From Diabrotica undecimpunctata (Eukaryota; Arthropoda; Insecta; Coleoptera; Chrysomelidae), in NCBI RefSeq assembly GCF_040954645.1, contig NC_092812.1, forward strand, positions 496,001 through 560,000: a DNA stretch of 64,000 bases. The letters are read 5' to 3'. Of the stretch, positions 12,025-23,264 are shown piece by piece (the stretch's first letter is position 1; every line of letters begins with the position of its first letter). The position numbers and the translations under genes were made by a program. The notes under the pieces were generated by a model. The model made no database searches, was not told the origin of the DNA, and worked only from the letters and a program-made list of their open reading frames with translations.

Positions 12025-12389
12025 ATGCCACGTAAGAATTTAAATAATCGTTGTAAAGAGATGGTAGCTTCTTTGATTCATTATTTTGAACAGGATCGTG
12101 ATAATAACGGCCCCATTCTACCCGTGCCGTGACTGCTGTTAGAAAAGTATGTAAATGTATGTTTTGTATATTATTGTAGATGCTTAAAATATACATTCTT
12201 GTTTTAGCGTGTAGCTACAGCTTTAAATTTACATGTTTCAACTGTGAGTTCTATTTCTCAGGCCGTAAAAAGTAATACACTTATATCACCGCCCAAAAAA
12301 CGTACCAGGTCTAAGAAAGTTACCAATACTAATTTAATAAATACAATTGAAATTCGTAATACAATTTACAGTATGTATGAACGAAGTAA

Positions 12390-12836
12390 GTATACTTTTC
12401 GTTAGATAACATAAAGTGTATTAAATTAAGAGCGCAGGAGCAAAATTTCAGATGAACATTTTTTAAATGCATTCATTTTTTTCGAATCCTGAGAAAACTA
12501 TTTTTGAAAAATTTAAACCCAGAATGAAAAACTACATTATCACTGTAGGCCGAAAGTAAATAACAACACACAAGAAATTTCTTTTGAATGAAATTTTCTC
12601 TTTTCTTTGCGCATATGAAACATATTAAAATAAACAGATTTCAGGAACTTTCGGCACTCAGCAATAACGCAATCTTTCATTTTGTGTTCAAATTTTTCAA
12701 AAATACTTATTAATTTTCTAAAGATTCGTAAATAATGAATGGTTTAAGGGCAGTTAAAGTCCGAAAATTGAATGTTTTGTTTTTTTTTTTTTTTAATTAT
12801 GGTTGAAAATTATTTTCTGAAATCTTCTCTTTCCAA
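12390..12836. other. Insertion in intron 2 of transposase A, left part, noncoding
   Basis: AT-rich sequence without coding content, continuing beyond the RTE-like insertion at 13724-14170. It is probably an unidentified noncoding element or old intron sequence. A T-rich run sits at 12780-12794. Confidence 0.4.
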
Positions 12837-12931
12837 CGATATATAACACATTATAGTAGAAAATATTATTGATGTATTCAATAATATTTTCTACTATAAT
12901 GTGTTATATATCGTGAATACATCAATAATAT
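12837..12931. repeat. Nested inverted repeats at the 5' junction of an RTE-like LINE
   Basis: A perfect 36-bp inverted repeat pairs 12837-12872 with 12878-12913 around a 5-nt loop. A second perfect 17-bp inverted repeat pairs 12863-12879 with 12915-12931. The 12915-12931 arm is coding sequence of the LINE (EYINNI, just before RYADD). The 12837-12862 arm matches target DNA, because AGTAGAAAATAT recurs just after the LINE tail at 13724. Confidence 0.9.
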
Positions 12932-13723
12932 CCGCTACGCCGATGACACTGTGTTACTAGCAACCAGCCTAAACGATCTGCAGGCCTTACTAGACCGAGT
13001 GCGAACTGTGAGCGTATCATACGGACTGAACCTTAATATTAAGAAAACTAAATTCATGGTTGTCAGCCGTACAAATTTAGATCCCGGGGCACTAATGGCA
13101 GGTAGCGAAGAGATCCAGAGAGTCGACAGATTCACTTACCTTGGAACTACCCTCAACGTACAATGGGACTACGCTCAAGAGATTAGATCCAGAATTGAAA
13201 TGGCACGGTCTACATTTATTAAGTTGAGATCCTTGCTGTGCTGCAGTGATCTCAGTTTGGGAACCAAGATGCGGATAGTGAGGTGCTACGTTCTTCCAGT
13301 ATTACTATATGGAGTTGAAGCCTGGACACTGACGCAAGCCACTGAAAAACGAATCGAAGCCTTCGAGATGTGGATATACAGAAGGATACTAAAAATATCT
13401 TATGTGGACCATGTCACCAACGTTGAGGTCCTACAGCGCATGACAAAAGAAAAAGAAGTGCTTAATTTAATTAAACAACGTAAGCTTGAGTACCTCGGCC
13501 ACGTGATGCGGAATGAAGAAAAATATCGAATTCTTCAACTTGTTATGCAGGGTAAAGTATTTGGCAGAAGAGGACCGGGACGCCGTCGTATCTCGTGGTT
13601 GAAAAATCTCCGACAATGGTTTGGGATGACCTCAGCGGAGCTGTTTCGCAGAGCAGTCAACAAAACCATGATAGCCTTGATGATCGCCAACATCCGGACC
13701 GGATAAGGCACTGAAGAAGAAGA
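12914..13723 (+). pseudogene. RTE-like LINE, severely 5'-truncated, with (GAA)n-like tail
   Basis: The open frame runs continuously from about 12914 to the stop at 13704-13706. It starts in the RT palm (NIRYADDTVLLATS), then KKTKFMVVS, the FTYLGTTLN motif and the C-terminal domain (YGVEAWTLTQATEKRIEAFE, LEYLGHVMRNEEKYRILQLV, GRRGPGRRRISWLKNLRQWF). It ends with a short GAAGAAGAAG tail. The YADD box is intact and no stops interrupt the 260-codon remnant, so this insertion is younger than most LINE pieces here. RTE-type clade assignment is by motif wording only. Confidence 0.8.
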
Positions 13724-14170
13724 AGTAGAAAATATCCATGGTTATAAAATTATTTGTTTTTTGAACCTCTTTATTCTGAACTGGTCAACGGCATAACCAG
13801 AATAATCCTTAGGGGGTGGTCAAATATCTCTGTATCCTTAGATGATAAAAGATCCAAATTTTACAGTGGTCGTAGATAGATAATATCAAATTCCTGGTAA
13901 AATTTTATTGAAAAATGTACAAAAACAAGTAAAATAAAAAATAAAATCTAAACTTTTTTGTGTTTTTTTTTGTATTTTTAAATAAATGTTTTTTACTTTT
14001 TACAAAAATCTATGCAGAACTAAACAATACATCTAAGTTTCAAAATAAAAAACTAATTGCTTTGGTTACAGGGATATGTGATATAATGTTAACATTGTCG
14101 TTAAATGGGAGTTCAGATGCCCTTAAAGACATTGGCTCGAAATTTTGTGCCTACACTCATCAAATTTAAT
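13724..14170. other. Insertion in intron 2 of transposase A, right part, noncoding
   Basis: Noncoding AT-rich sequence; the open frame at 13960-14169 is low-complexity and unsupported. Exon 3 of transposase A starts at 14180 after a TTTCAG acceptor. Confidence 0.4.
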
Positions 14171-15303
14171 TCATTTCAGAAGAACATGTGACTTTGGACT
14201 CTCTATTGATTCAACTGAAGGAAAAAAAATTGTTTAGTGGATGTCGTGCGTCACTCGGTACTGTACGGAATGACATTGGTTTTAAATGGCTCAAAGATAA
14301 TCCAAGACGAGGACTGATGGAACAGTCTCATATTGCTGTGAAGAGAGCTGAATTTTTGATACTATATCAAAATTATAAACATGAAGGGCTATATAAGTTT
14401 GTTTTTATAGATGAAACCTGGATTTTTCAGAATGGATCTATATGTCACTCTTAGCAAGATGACAATAAAAGAAGTGTACGATCTATTAAAACTGATGGAA
14501 AACGGTAATAATATTTAATCATATTGAAAAAGTAAAGGTATTAAAATAATTCTTTTTTGTAGTTACATTATTCTTCATGCTGGTAATGAAAATGGCTTCA
14601 TTGAAGGTGCAGAGGCTATATTTTCTTCTAAATCGGCTTTAATGGACTACCATGGGGAAATGAATCAAGAAAATTTTTTATTGTGGTTTGAAAATCAATT
14701 ATTAAAAAGTTTGACTGAACCATCCCTAATTATAATGGATAATGCTCCATACCATAACATGTTATTGGAAAAAGCACCAAACACATCTTCAACTAAGAGT
14801 GACATAAAAGTTTGGTTAAATAACAAAAAACTACCTTTTAATGAGACTATGTTGAGAAACGAGCTTTTGCAGATTGTTGCGCAGTAAGTACCCCTAATAA
14901 TAGTTTAGTTCAGGTTATCATATTTATTTTTAGAAACAAACCACCTCCAAAATACATTGTGGATGATTTAGCAGAACAATATGGCCATAAAATATTATGT
15001 CTGCCACCATACCACTGTATTTTCAATGCAATAGAATTAATATGGGGAACTGCCAAAACTTATTATAATAAACATGTTGGTAGAGATGGCTATAAAGAAT
15101 GTGATGCTTTAAACATGTGGAAAGAAGCTCTACAAACTATTACACCTCAGAAATGGCAAAATTCTATTAGACACACAGAAGATATAATTAAACAGTGGTA
15201 TCAAAGAGAGCGTATAATAGATAGACAGGAAATTCTACCTATTAGAATTAATATAAATGGCGACAGTGACTCCAGTAGCATCTGTGAGATGGACAGTGAT
15301 TAG

Positions 15304-16089
15304 TAAGTAAAGCATTTTATGGCTCTTTGAGCATTAAAATTAAGATTAATTTTTTTTTAGACTGATTTCATTTAAACTGATGATAATACAAACCTTCTTG
15401 AAAACAACCATAAGATGGATGAGAAACATATAAGAAAGACTAAAATCTGAAAACAGAAGCATGAACTAGTGTGTAACTTTTGGGCACCACACTTTTTTAC
15501 ATTATTTACAAATTGTATAAAACCATCATAATCTGCACATGGACTACCTAAGCTCTGTCGTCACAATGGATGAGCGTTAGAAAACCTTTCAAATTCCTGT
15601 GTGTTTGTCCCAGTAGCGGTTGGAAATATTTTTTGACAATTTATCAATAAAAATCAAAATAATTAAACATTAAAGAAATAAGATTACAGCAATAATGTCC
15701 TCACAGCTATATTTATTGTTAAATAAAAAAATATTAAATACATTAGACCAGCCAGTTGATTCTGTTGATCAAGATTTACATTTACATTATAGAGTATCTA
15801 CTAAGTTGTGATGAAATGGAGATAATTAAATTACTGGTTAACTTAAGATTTACATTTAATAATATAGAAAAAATAATTAAGGTTTGCTATCCAAATTTAT
15901 CTTAATAATAAATAGAACATGACATGTACTAAAACAAAAATATACAAATGTCTTATGACAATTAGACTTAAGACTTTACTTAATGCTATTTACGTAAACA
16001 AAATGTGATATAATATACAGTTAAAAATATGATGAAATAATATGAAGTAATAAAATATTTTTGAATTCCTTTATTTTGTTAGTCACTAG
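15304..16089. other. No gene seen; presumed 3' flank of transposon A
   Basis: AT-rich, no supported reading frame. The right end of transposon A must lie here or near here, but no inverted repeat matching its left side was found. Confidence 0.4.
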
Positions 16090-16930
16090 TCATTGGTGTA
16101 ACAATTTTGCCAAATATTGAGCCAAATAAAAATTTTCTAATAAAGTAATGTTTCTGGCCCAGGTCAAATCTTTTTCTATTATCAATGTAGTTACATCCTT
16201 CAATGTCCATATATACAAATAACAGTTTTGTTGTCTAAAATATGCAGGCATCCTTGAATTTGGTGGTAGTATTGTCCTGTTTAATAAGGATTCATCCTGA
16301 TCATTACATGATATAAATTTATCTGAATTTTTCAGATTATTTAATTCACAGATTGTGGCTAATAGAAACCTACAAAAATAAAATTTTTAATAAATCATAC
16401 ATATAACTTATTTCAATCATTTCCTATTGTCAAGTATTATGTTAGATGCCCTTCGTTGCTACTAAAAAATTAACATTTATTGACATTAATGGCAATTAAT
16501 GTTTTACAACTTCTCAAAGAGAACACCATGAACAGGTTTAGCAAATATTCAGGTGAAGATATTAGTTAAAATGATTTAAAAAATCAGTTTTATTCGAGCT
16601 CTTAAAATCACTGATTTGTTTTGCTGTTGTGACAATTTGATATATACCTAACAAATTATCACTTGGGATATAAATTAATAATTTTAGAGCTCTTGTGTAA
16701 TTACTAATGATAATTTGTCATTTCTAAATGTTCTGAACACTTTATTTCTATGAGGCTTTTATCACCAATTAATCCATCTGGACTTGTTCCTAATAGGCCT
16801 GATTGTCAGCCAAATAGCAGTAGGCTGCATATTAAAATTTAGTGTGTTTTCCTCCACAATAAATTTAATACCATCTAAATTATAAGCCCCTAAAACTGTT
16901 TGATTAAAAAAATATTGTATGAGCTAGATA
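16090..16930 (-). pseudogene. YqaJ-type (lambda exonuclease-like) nuclease remnant
   Basis: Two minus-strand pieces are seen. The first (about 16930-16725) reads FNQTVLGAYNLDGIKFIVEE, then after a frameshift GLLGTSPDGLIGDKSLIEIK followed by CS. The SPDGL plus EIKC combination is the metal-binding core of YqaJ/lambda-type exonucleases. The second (16369-16090) is a clean terminal exon starting after TTTTGTAG, reading RTILPPNSRMPAYFRQQNCY and LYIWTLKDVTTLIIEKDLTW, with a stop at 16090-16092. Such proteins occur in many copies in some insect genomes and usually travel with mobile elements. The link between the two pieces is inferred from order and strand. Confidence 0.5.
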
Positions 16931-17045
16931 TGAAATATGAAAGGGTAACAAAATGTTGTGTTTATTATAAATAGTAGTGTATATTCTTAAAACTGGTCAA
17001 CAATACAGTTAACCTGCACTACCATAATTATTAGACATATATGCA

Positions 17046-17335
17046 AACAATTAATTGAAATATCATCATCATCCAGCCTCAAGAGTCCACTGCTGAACAT
17101 AGGCCTCTTCCTCATGTTTCCAACCCTGCTATCTTGCGCCGCTCTTATCCAGTTTTTATTGAGTCTTCTTAAATCGTCAGTCCATCTTGTAGGTGGTCGA
17201 CCGACGCTTCTCTTGTCTTCCCTTGGCCTCCATTCCAATAACCTCTTTGTCCATCGCCCATCTGTCATTCTGGCTATGTGTCCTGCCCATCTCCATTTTA
17301 GTCTGGCTATCTTCTCGATGATGTCAATCAATTGA
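17046..17335 (-). pseudogene. LINE 3' end (RTE/CR1-like C-terminal domain)
   Basis: Minus-strand reading IIEKIARLKWRWAGHIARM, DGRWTKRLLEWRPRE, VGRPPTRWTDDLRR, NWIRAAQDS, GLLRLDDDD. This is the conserved tail of insect endonuclease-reverse-transcriptase LINEs. The element ends at about 17050 in a short run of GAT repeats, a typical LINE 3' tail. Only the last ~95 codons remain. Confidence 0.75.
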
Positions 17336-17703
17336 AATATACTCTGATACAAAACCTCCAATGCAAATAAATCCAATGCCAAAAAAGAATTTAGGTATTG
17401 CATTTACTTGCACATAACAAAATAATATAAATACAGTACTTAAATTGTTCAGCTTCACATAGGGAATATACATTGAGATAATGTATTCTGGCTATGTGTC
17501 CTGCCCATCTCTATTTTAGTCTGGCTATCTTCTCGATGATGTCAGTCAATTGAAATATACTCTGATACAAAACCTCCAATGCAAATAAATCCAATGCCAA
17601 AAAAGAATTTAGGTATTGCATTTACTTGCACATAACAAAATAATATAAATACAGTACTTAAATTGTTCAGCTTCACATAGGGAATATAGATTGAGATAAT
17701 TGT
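17268..17703. repeat. Tandem duplication, two copies of 218 bp
   Basis: 17268-17485 and 17486-17703 are nearly identical (only a few substitutions, for example C/T near 17296/17514 and A/G near 17325/17543). The unit includes the first ~70 bp of the LINE C-terminal fragment plus ~150 bp of adjacent non-LINE sequence, so the duplication postdates the LINE insertion. Confidence 0.9.
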
Positions 17704-18157
17704 GGCAACTGCGCTGACCAGTGTTTGATGAACCTTCTGTTGGAGTATGAGTTTCTGATGCAATAGAGCTGTTAGACGGAATATAATGAGTGAGTTTGGA
17801 AGCGAGGCTGTCCATAAATAAATCAAAAACAAAGATTATGATTAAGAAGTTAATTTTACCTTAATATTTAAAATATTTTTTATTTAAAAACTAATTTCAA
17901 AATTAAACAGACACAGTTTTCATTGTTTAACCAAAAATATTTACTACATTGTTATGTTTCGACGTTTATTTGTGTCAGTAGAAATGAGTTGAGTCAATTT
18001 TGAGTTTTAATGTTCCCTAATACTAACAACAATATTGCCATCGAGAGAGCGTAGTTGCCACAATCATCTCGATGTATATTCCCTATCTCCTGCTGAACTG
18101 AATAAGTGTTTTAAATAAACTTTCTGAGTCCTTGTTTCACTCAAAATAGTGGTGTCA
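17704..18157. other. No gene assigned
   Basis: A minus-strand frame at 17815-17609 (MDSLASKLTHYIPSNSS) resembles a low-complexity N-terminus and might belong to the YqaJ-type gene downstream, but nothing supports this firmly. The rest is AT-rich and noncoding. Confidence 0.3.
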
Positions 18158-18492
18158 ACAAAACTAAATGTTAAAATGAAAATCTAAAAGCACAACTAGT
18201 GAAAACCATAACAACCCAAGATCAAAACCAAAAGTTAAAGAAGATATATTTTTTTTAAGCCAGAAGTGGAAAAGACGCCACACGTTGGGTCTAGCCAATT
18301 GAAACCTCTATACTTCGGGAGTATTGGATTTTAGGAAGCGTATAGCTTACAAATTTCAGAAGCACTGGAAGAGAGGTGATGCAAAATACTAAAGATATGG
18401 CTAAGCTCAGAGGAAAAAAATTTAAATAGCCAAAGAGACACTAAATCTCAAGTGAGGATTCGGGCTAGCTTCAATGTACTGAATCGTGGCTG
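18158..18492 (-). repeat. Direct repeat flanking the Gypsy element, probable 3' LTR
   Basis: About 335 bp, roughly 97% identical to 22199-22534, with the Gypsy genes between them on the minus strand. The ends are AAAACTAAATG and GAATCGTGGCT on the plus strand; the canonical TG...CA borders are missing. A 150-bp core is found a third time at 46908-47058. The repeat directly abuts the middle of the integrase, implying deletion of the rest of pol. Confidence 0.65.
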
Positions 18493-20310
18493 AAACTTAG
18501 TAAAATAATCAACAACTACTAAAGCATATTGGGAACCTTTATAAGACCTAGGGTACGGACCAATGAGATCTAAAGGTAGAAGTTGAAATGGAAAATCAAT
18601 CTGTCGATAACTACCCATTAAACCTGGTTGAGGAAGATTTGTTGGTTTGCATGTAGCACAGATTTTGCATTTAGCAATATAGCTACGTACAGTTTGACGC
18701 ATCTTAGGCCAGTAATAAAGTTCAGATATTCGACGCAAAGTTTTGTAAAAACCAAAATGAGCTGACGTAGGATGGTCATGAAAGGTGGCCAAAACCTCTG
18801 CTCTATTAGGAGTTGGAACGACTATCTTCCAATCCGACATTCCAGTAAGGGCATCCATGGAACTTAAGACATGTTTATACAAAACACCATGTTCAACTTT
18901 AAAATCAGGAAATTTACCTGGTACATTCTATACATCATACAACATTTTCCGATACCAGTCATCTGGTTGTAAGGAAGATAAGTCTAACAAATTAATATCA
19001 AAAGTTCTAGAGAGTGCATTAGCGACTACTACACGCCAAACGAGGAGATGGGTTCTTCATACTTTGTAACCACACCAAACTACTGTGGTCAGTTATGACC
19101 GTAAACGAACGACCTTCAAGAAAATATCTAAAATGTTCAATACCTGTAATTATAGCTAACAACTCCTTTTCAGTTGTAGTATAATTTTTCTGGACTTTAT
19201 TTAATTTCCTGCTGGTGTAGGCTATGGGGTGTTCTTCTCCATCAATAATTTGATAGAGTACCCCACCAGATGCTGTGTTTGAACAATTAGTCATTAAATA
19301 GAAAGGCTTAGAGAAATCCGGTGCTACCATAACTGGGGAATTTGTGAGAGCCTCCTTGATTTTAATGAAAGCTTCATTAGCTTCAGGAGTCCACACAATA
19401 TTTTGTCCCTTTTTCCTATTTTGAAGTAGATCAGTGATAGGGGACAACAAGGTAGAATAAGACTTGACAAATTTTTTATAATAACCCACCATTCCTAACA
19501 ATTGACGGACTTGAGTGGTATTTTTAGGCACTGGAAAATCACGAATAGCCGATACCATATCAGGATCAGTATGGAGACCATGTGAATCTACAACATATCC
19601 CAAAAACTTAATAGACTCACGACAAAAGCTACTTTTATCTAAGTTAATAGTCAAATTTGCATCTTTTAAACGCTGAAACAACTGCTGCAATACAGAGATA
19701 TGAGTTTCAAAATCAGGAGTAATAACAAGAATATCATCAAGATAATACTGACAAAAAGGATCTCAAGCAGGACCAATTACCAAATCCATTAACCGACACA
19801 TAGTCTGCGGAGCAGACACAAGAGCAAAAGGCATTGTAGTGAACTGATACAATCCTTTTCCATTGACTGCAAAAGCAGTGAGCTTCTTACTCTCTTCGCT
19901 CAGTGGAATCTGTAAAAATGCTTTCTTCAAGTCAATAGATGAAATGAATTTAGCGTTTTGTAACTTACTCAGGATGATATCTATACGAGGTATAGGATAC
20001 GCATCTCTGTTCATGGTTATACTGTTAAGTTTACGTCCGTCAAAACAGACACGAAAAGTCCAGTCTTTCTTTTTTGTCAACCACAAAGGGCTACAAAAAG
20101 AGCATTTCATCTACCTCCTTTACTAGGCTTTCATGCCAGGCTTGAGGCAAGGGATATTGATATTGCCTGAAGGGCTTGGACGAACCCACATCAATGTGAT
20201 GTTCGATGAGATGAGTTTTACCCAACTTATTTTTCGAAGAGATAGAAGAGAATAATTTGATAACATTATTTAACTGCTCTACTTCACGAGCATTAAGTCT
20301 ACTCATATCT
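18493..20310 (-). pseudogene. Ty3/Gypsy pol: reverse transcriptase, RNase H and partial integrase
   Basis: From 20306 downward: SRLNAREVEQLNNVI, a frameshift near 20100, then RT motifs LTKKKDWTFRVCFDGRKLN, YPIPRID, FISSIDLKKAFLQIPL, YQFTTMPFALVSAPQT and YYLDDILV. The RT is broken by a stop near 19763 in front of the YLDD box. The connection and RNase H follow (KFLGYVV, LLGMVGYYKKF, AYTSRKLNKVQKNYTTTEKE, FTVITDHSSLVWL). A frameshift near 19030 leads to VVVANALSR and the integrase zinc domain (HDHPTSAHFGFYKTL, CKICATCK), then LDLIGPYPRS and VVVDYFTKF before truncation at 18492. RT copies the element RNA and integrase inserts it. No protease is seen between gag and RT. Confidence 0.9.
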
Positions 20311-20432
20311 TTAACTGCATTGACACAAGAGATATTAAACGAAGAGACAGATAAGGAAAATTCAGAAAAATTTAATTCACTATTAAAAGTTTTCAGAAAA
20401 TCCAGTTTTCAGAAATCATTCTTTTACAAAAA

Positions 20433-21833
20433 CTAACAGAAACTTTTGTCTTTCGGTGGAGGATGAAAAGTTTGACTGGTGGATGCTTGAGCATCCAGAC
20501 TCCAGAAACGTCTTCCTGGTTTTTGAGGATTTTCGGCTGTATTCCCTGTATTTCGTTGAGGAGCGGGAGCCAGGGACAACCCACCCCTTCTGTCGTTTCC
20601 CGAACAGAATTGACATTCAAATTTGCGGACACCTTGACGTCCACATCCATAACAAAACCGAATTCTAGGTTCAGAACATTCATAATACCCATGTCCTGAT
20701 TGACGACAATTCCAACAGGTAATCTTTGAGTTAAAAGCAGAGACATTATCAGACCGAGAATAATTTGGTCTACCCGAATAGGACGAATCAGGATTTCTAA
20801 ACATCTGCCTAATAGGAGCTCTAGACACACTGTCAGACGTCCATGACAAAACTTCTTCCAGCTTCTTACATTTTTCAGTAACATCAACAATCGAGGGAAT
20901 ATCTGTAAGTGCCAGACTAGAATGGTACGATGGCAACAAATTTTTCTTGATAATCCTGACAATATGAGGTTTAGAAAGAGGAGTCTCCAGACGTTTACAC
21001 AGACTAACAATCTCGTTAATAAAAATTGTAACTTTCTCTTGTGGAGCTTGTTTACGAGACTTGATTTCATCAAGGAGATTATTCTCGTAGTTATAAGGGA
21101 GAAAATCTGATCTAAGTTTGGCAACTAACTCTTGCCAAGAAGCAAAACTACCTCGGTTATTGAGGTACCAAGTAAAAGCTGAATTTTTAAATAAGTCAGC
21201 AGCAGAAGAGTAACACTCTTCCTCGCTGTTACCACGTGCTATACGCAGACATTCTACCTTCTCCAAGAAACTACCAACATTTTCATTTGATTGTCGTGAA
21301 AAATGTACACCCCATTTATGAATAGGAGCAGACTTAACAAAAGGAAAGGAATTTACAGAAACATTAGCATTATGAGGAGTGGAATGAGCCTGTGGAGTCA
21401 CTCTAAAATCAAGTTCACCTTCCAGAGTAAGAATTCTAAGATTAAGAGACTTCTTTAGTTCATCCTCTTCCTCTATTGTAGATTCTAAAGGATGGACTCT
21501 ACCTGCAACATGACCTAACCGAGAAGTATAACGACCATAGGCAGTGTCACAAGAAGAACCAACAAAAGAACCAATTTTCACTTTCAAATCTGCAAGAGTA
21601 GCCTCTATTTCAGGAATCTCATCACTAAAATTAAGATTGGAAGTTGACAGAACAACATGACTCCTATTTGCTGAAGCTTGCTTCAAAGCACCTCTCAGAA
21701 CACCCCTTTTTTCATCAACTGTTTTTAACAATGGACTGGTTAAATGACGGACTCTCAACTCATACCCTAATTCAGGAGCTAATAGATGCTCTACCTTAAA
21801 AGCTGACATATTACACAACTGAGAGATATACAA
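20433..21833 (-). CDS. gag: Ty3/Gypsy Gag polyprotein, 466 codons, uninterrupted
   Basis: One open frame starts at ATG 21833 (MYISQLCNMSAFKVEHLLAP); a second ATG (MSAFKVEH) nine codons in is an equally good start. The capsid-like middle contains FLEKVECLRIARGNSEEECY and WQELVAKLRSDFLPYNYENN, typical of Gypsy capsid. Two zinc knuckles follow: CWNCRQSGHGYYEC and CYGCGRQGVRKFEC, the second with an Arg-Lys-Phe where the histidine should be. The tail is Pro/Gln-rich. Gag packages the element RNA. It is the only intact frame of this element; protease is missing downstream and pol is broken, so at best it encodes Gag alone. Confidence 0.85.
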   Translation of the reverse strand: MYISQLCNMSAFKVEHLLAPELGYELRVRHLTSPLLKTVDEKRGVLRGALKQASANRSHVVLSTSNLNFSDEIPEIEATLADLKVKIGSFVGSSCDTAYGRYTSRLGHVAGRVHPLESTIEEEDELKKSLNLRILTLEGELDFRVTPQAHSTPHNANVSVNSFPFVKSAPIHKWGVHFSRQSNENVGSFLEKVECLRIARGNSEEECYSSAADLFKNSAFTWYLNNRGSFASWQELVAKLRSDFLPYNYENNLLDEIKSRKQAPQEKVTIFINEIVSLCKRLETPLSKPHIVRIIKKNLLPSYHSSLALTDIPSIVDVTEKCKKLEEVLSWTSDSVSRAPIRQMFRNPDSSYSGRPNYSRSDNVSAFNSKITCWNCRQSGHGYYECSEPRIRFCYGCGRQGVRKFECQFCSGNDRRGGLSLAPAPQRNTGNTAENPQKPGRRFWSLDAQASTSQTFHPPPKDKSFC

Positions 21834-22198
21834 GAGAATGAGTAAAAGTAGTACTTACTCTCTGACTCCAAGTTAATATTCTGAAGAGATACCTATACCA
21901 GTAATGTTTACTTGTTTTGGTCCAGTCGTGAAATCCAATGAAATATACTGCTACAACTCCCAAAGGAACCTAAAATTTCAAAAACTGTTATTTCGAGGTA
22001 GTGACTCAACTTATTGACTACTCCGGACTTGTAAAATATGTGAAATAGTTAACTTTAAGTTATTTAAATTTTTAATTTATTTATTATTAATCTAAAATAG
22101 TTATTTAACCAATCAAAACCAAAGCAATTTATTCAGTCTACACAGAATATAGCAAAACAAGTTGATTTAAGGTATAGATATAAAAAAAAATTTTGAAG
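21834..22198. other. Leader between Gypsy gag and its 5' flanking repeat
   Basis: About 365 bp of AT-rich noncoding sequence. No convincing tRNA primer-binding site was found next to the repeat edge at 22199. Confidence 0.45.
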
Positions 22199-22534
22199 TA
22201 CAAAAACTAAATGTTAAAATGAAAATCTAAAAGCACAACTAGTGGAAACCATAACAACCCAAGATCAAAACCAAAAGTTAAAGGAGATATATTTTTTTTA
22301 AGCCAGAAGTGGAAAAGAAGCCACACGTTGGGTCTAGCCAATTGAAACCTCTATACTTCGGGAGTATTGGATTTTAGGAAGCGTATAGCTTACAAATTTC
22401 AGAAGCACTGGAAGAGAGGTGATGCAAAATACTAAAGATATGGCTAAGCTCAGAGGAACAAATTTAAATAGCCAAAGAGACACTAAATCTCAAGTGAGGA
22501 TTCGGGCTAGCTTTAATGCACTGAATCGTGGCTT
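22199..22534 (-). repeat. Direct repeat flanking the Gypsy element, probable 5' LTR
   Basis: Mate of 18158-18492 (see there), same orientation, about 4 kb away. The few differences (for example GTGGAAACC/GTGAAAACC and AAGGAGAT/AAAGAAGAT) show limited decay since they were identical. No target-site duplication was found outside the pair. Confidence 0.65.
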
Positions 22535-23264
22535 TAAAGATGAACTGATGGGACAAGAAACAAAATGAGACCTGTAATGTCAAATGTGATACAACTAAGG
22601 AAGGTCACTGGGAATAAATCTATACAAAGAGGATGACAAGTAGAAAAGAAGAAGGGTGCCAACTCAACAATAGTTAAGATTTTGAAGTAAGGAATGACTG
22701 GAAATAATGATACTGGAGATAATCACCTGAAATACAAAATACTAAAGACTAATCTTATCTTGCTATATTATATACTGGTTAGTAGAAACTGAAATAAAAC
22801 GCAAAATATCAATGATAAATATATTGATAGCAATATGTATATAGATATAGAAATATTAACAATAGACATATAATGTAAAAACTAACTTATCAAAAGTGAG
22901 TTTGGTCAGTACTCCTTATATCCTCTTTAAAAAAACCACTTTAAATGTATTTCCCTCCCCTAATATATCAAAATTATATAAGTTTTATTTACCCAGACCT
23001 GATTTAAGAAAAAAAACCAAAAACCTACTATGTATATTGATATATTAAGGTATACATATCCAAAAAGATGGTTGACTTACCTGAAAAATATTTTTAAAAA
23101 TATAACCTGTATTTAATTTTAAAAAACTCTTTGTTAGCAACCATGTCTTAACAGCACAGTCTGTAATAATACCAAAGAATATATACTTCGACTGTTCGAC
23201 TTCATCTAATTTACAAAGAATAGAGACGCTTTATATTCTTTGTAATTTATTTCCGTTGCACGTG
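22535..23264. other. No gene seen
   Basis: AT-rich sequence, no supported frame. CCAAAGAATATA-like words occur at 23170 and 23216 and resemble the arms of the palindrome at 23291-23330, suggesting decayed ends of an unidentified element. Confidence 0.35.

Larger units (their letters stand above)
12025..15303 (+). pseudogene. Tc1/mariner-related transposase A with 81 residues between D2 and E (Sailor/DD82E-like)
   Basis: Five exons are seen: 12025-12146 (MPRKNLNNRCK), 12208-12385 (HTH segment starting RVATALNLHVSTVSSIS), 14180-14504, 14563-14883 and 14934-15303, all with GT-AG borders. Catalytic candidates are D in FIDETW (exon 3), D in LIIMDNAPYH (exon 4) and E in CLPPYHCIFNAIELIW (exon 5). 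Exactly 81 residues lie between the second D and the E when exons 4 and 5 are joined. The tail is acidic/Ser-rich (DSDSSSICEMDSD). Damage: a frameshift near the end of exon 1, one stop at 14452-14454 and a ~1.6-kb insertion in intron 2. The spacing agrees with what I recall as the Sailor (DD82E) branch of the IS630-Tc1-mariner group; ordinary Tc1/mariner enzymes have about 34-41. Confidence 0.8.
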
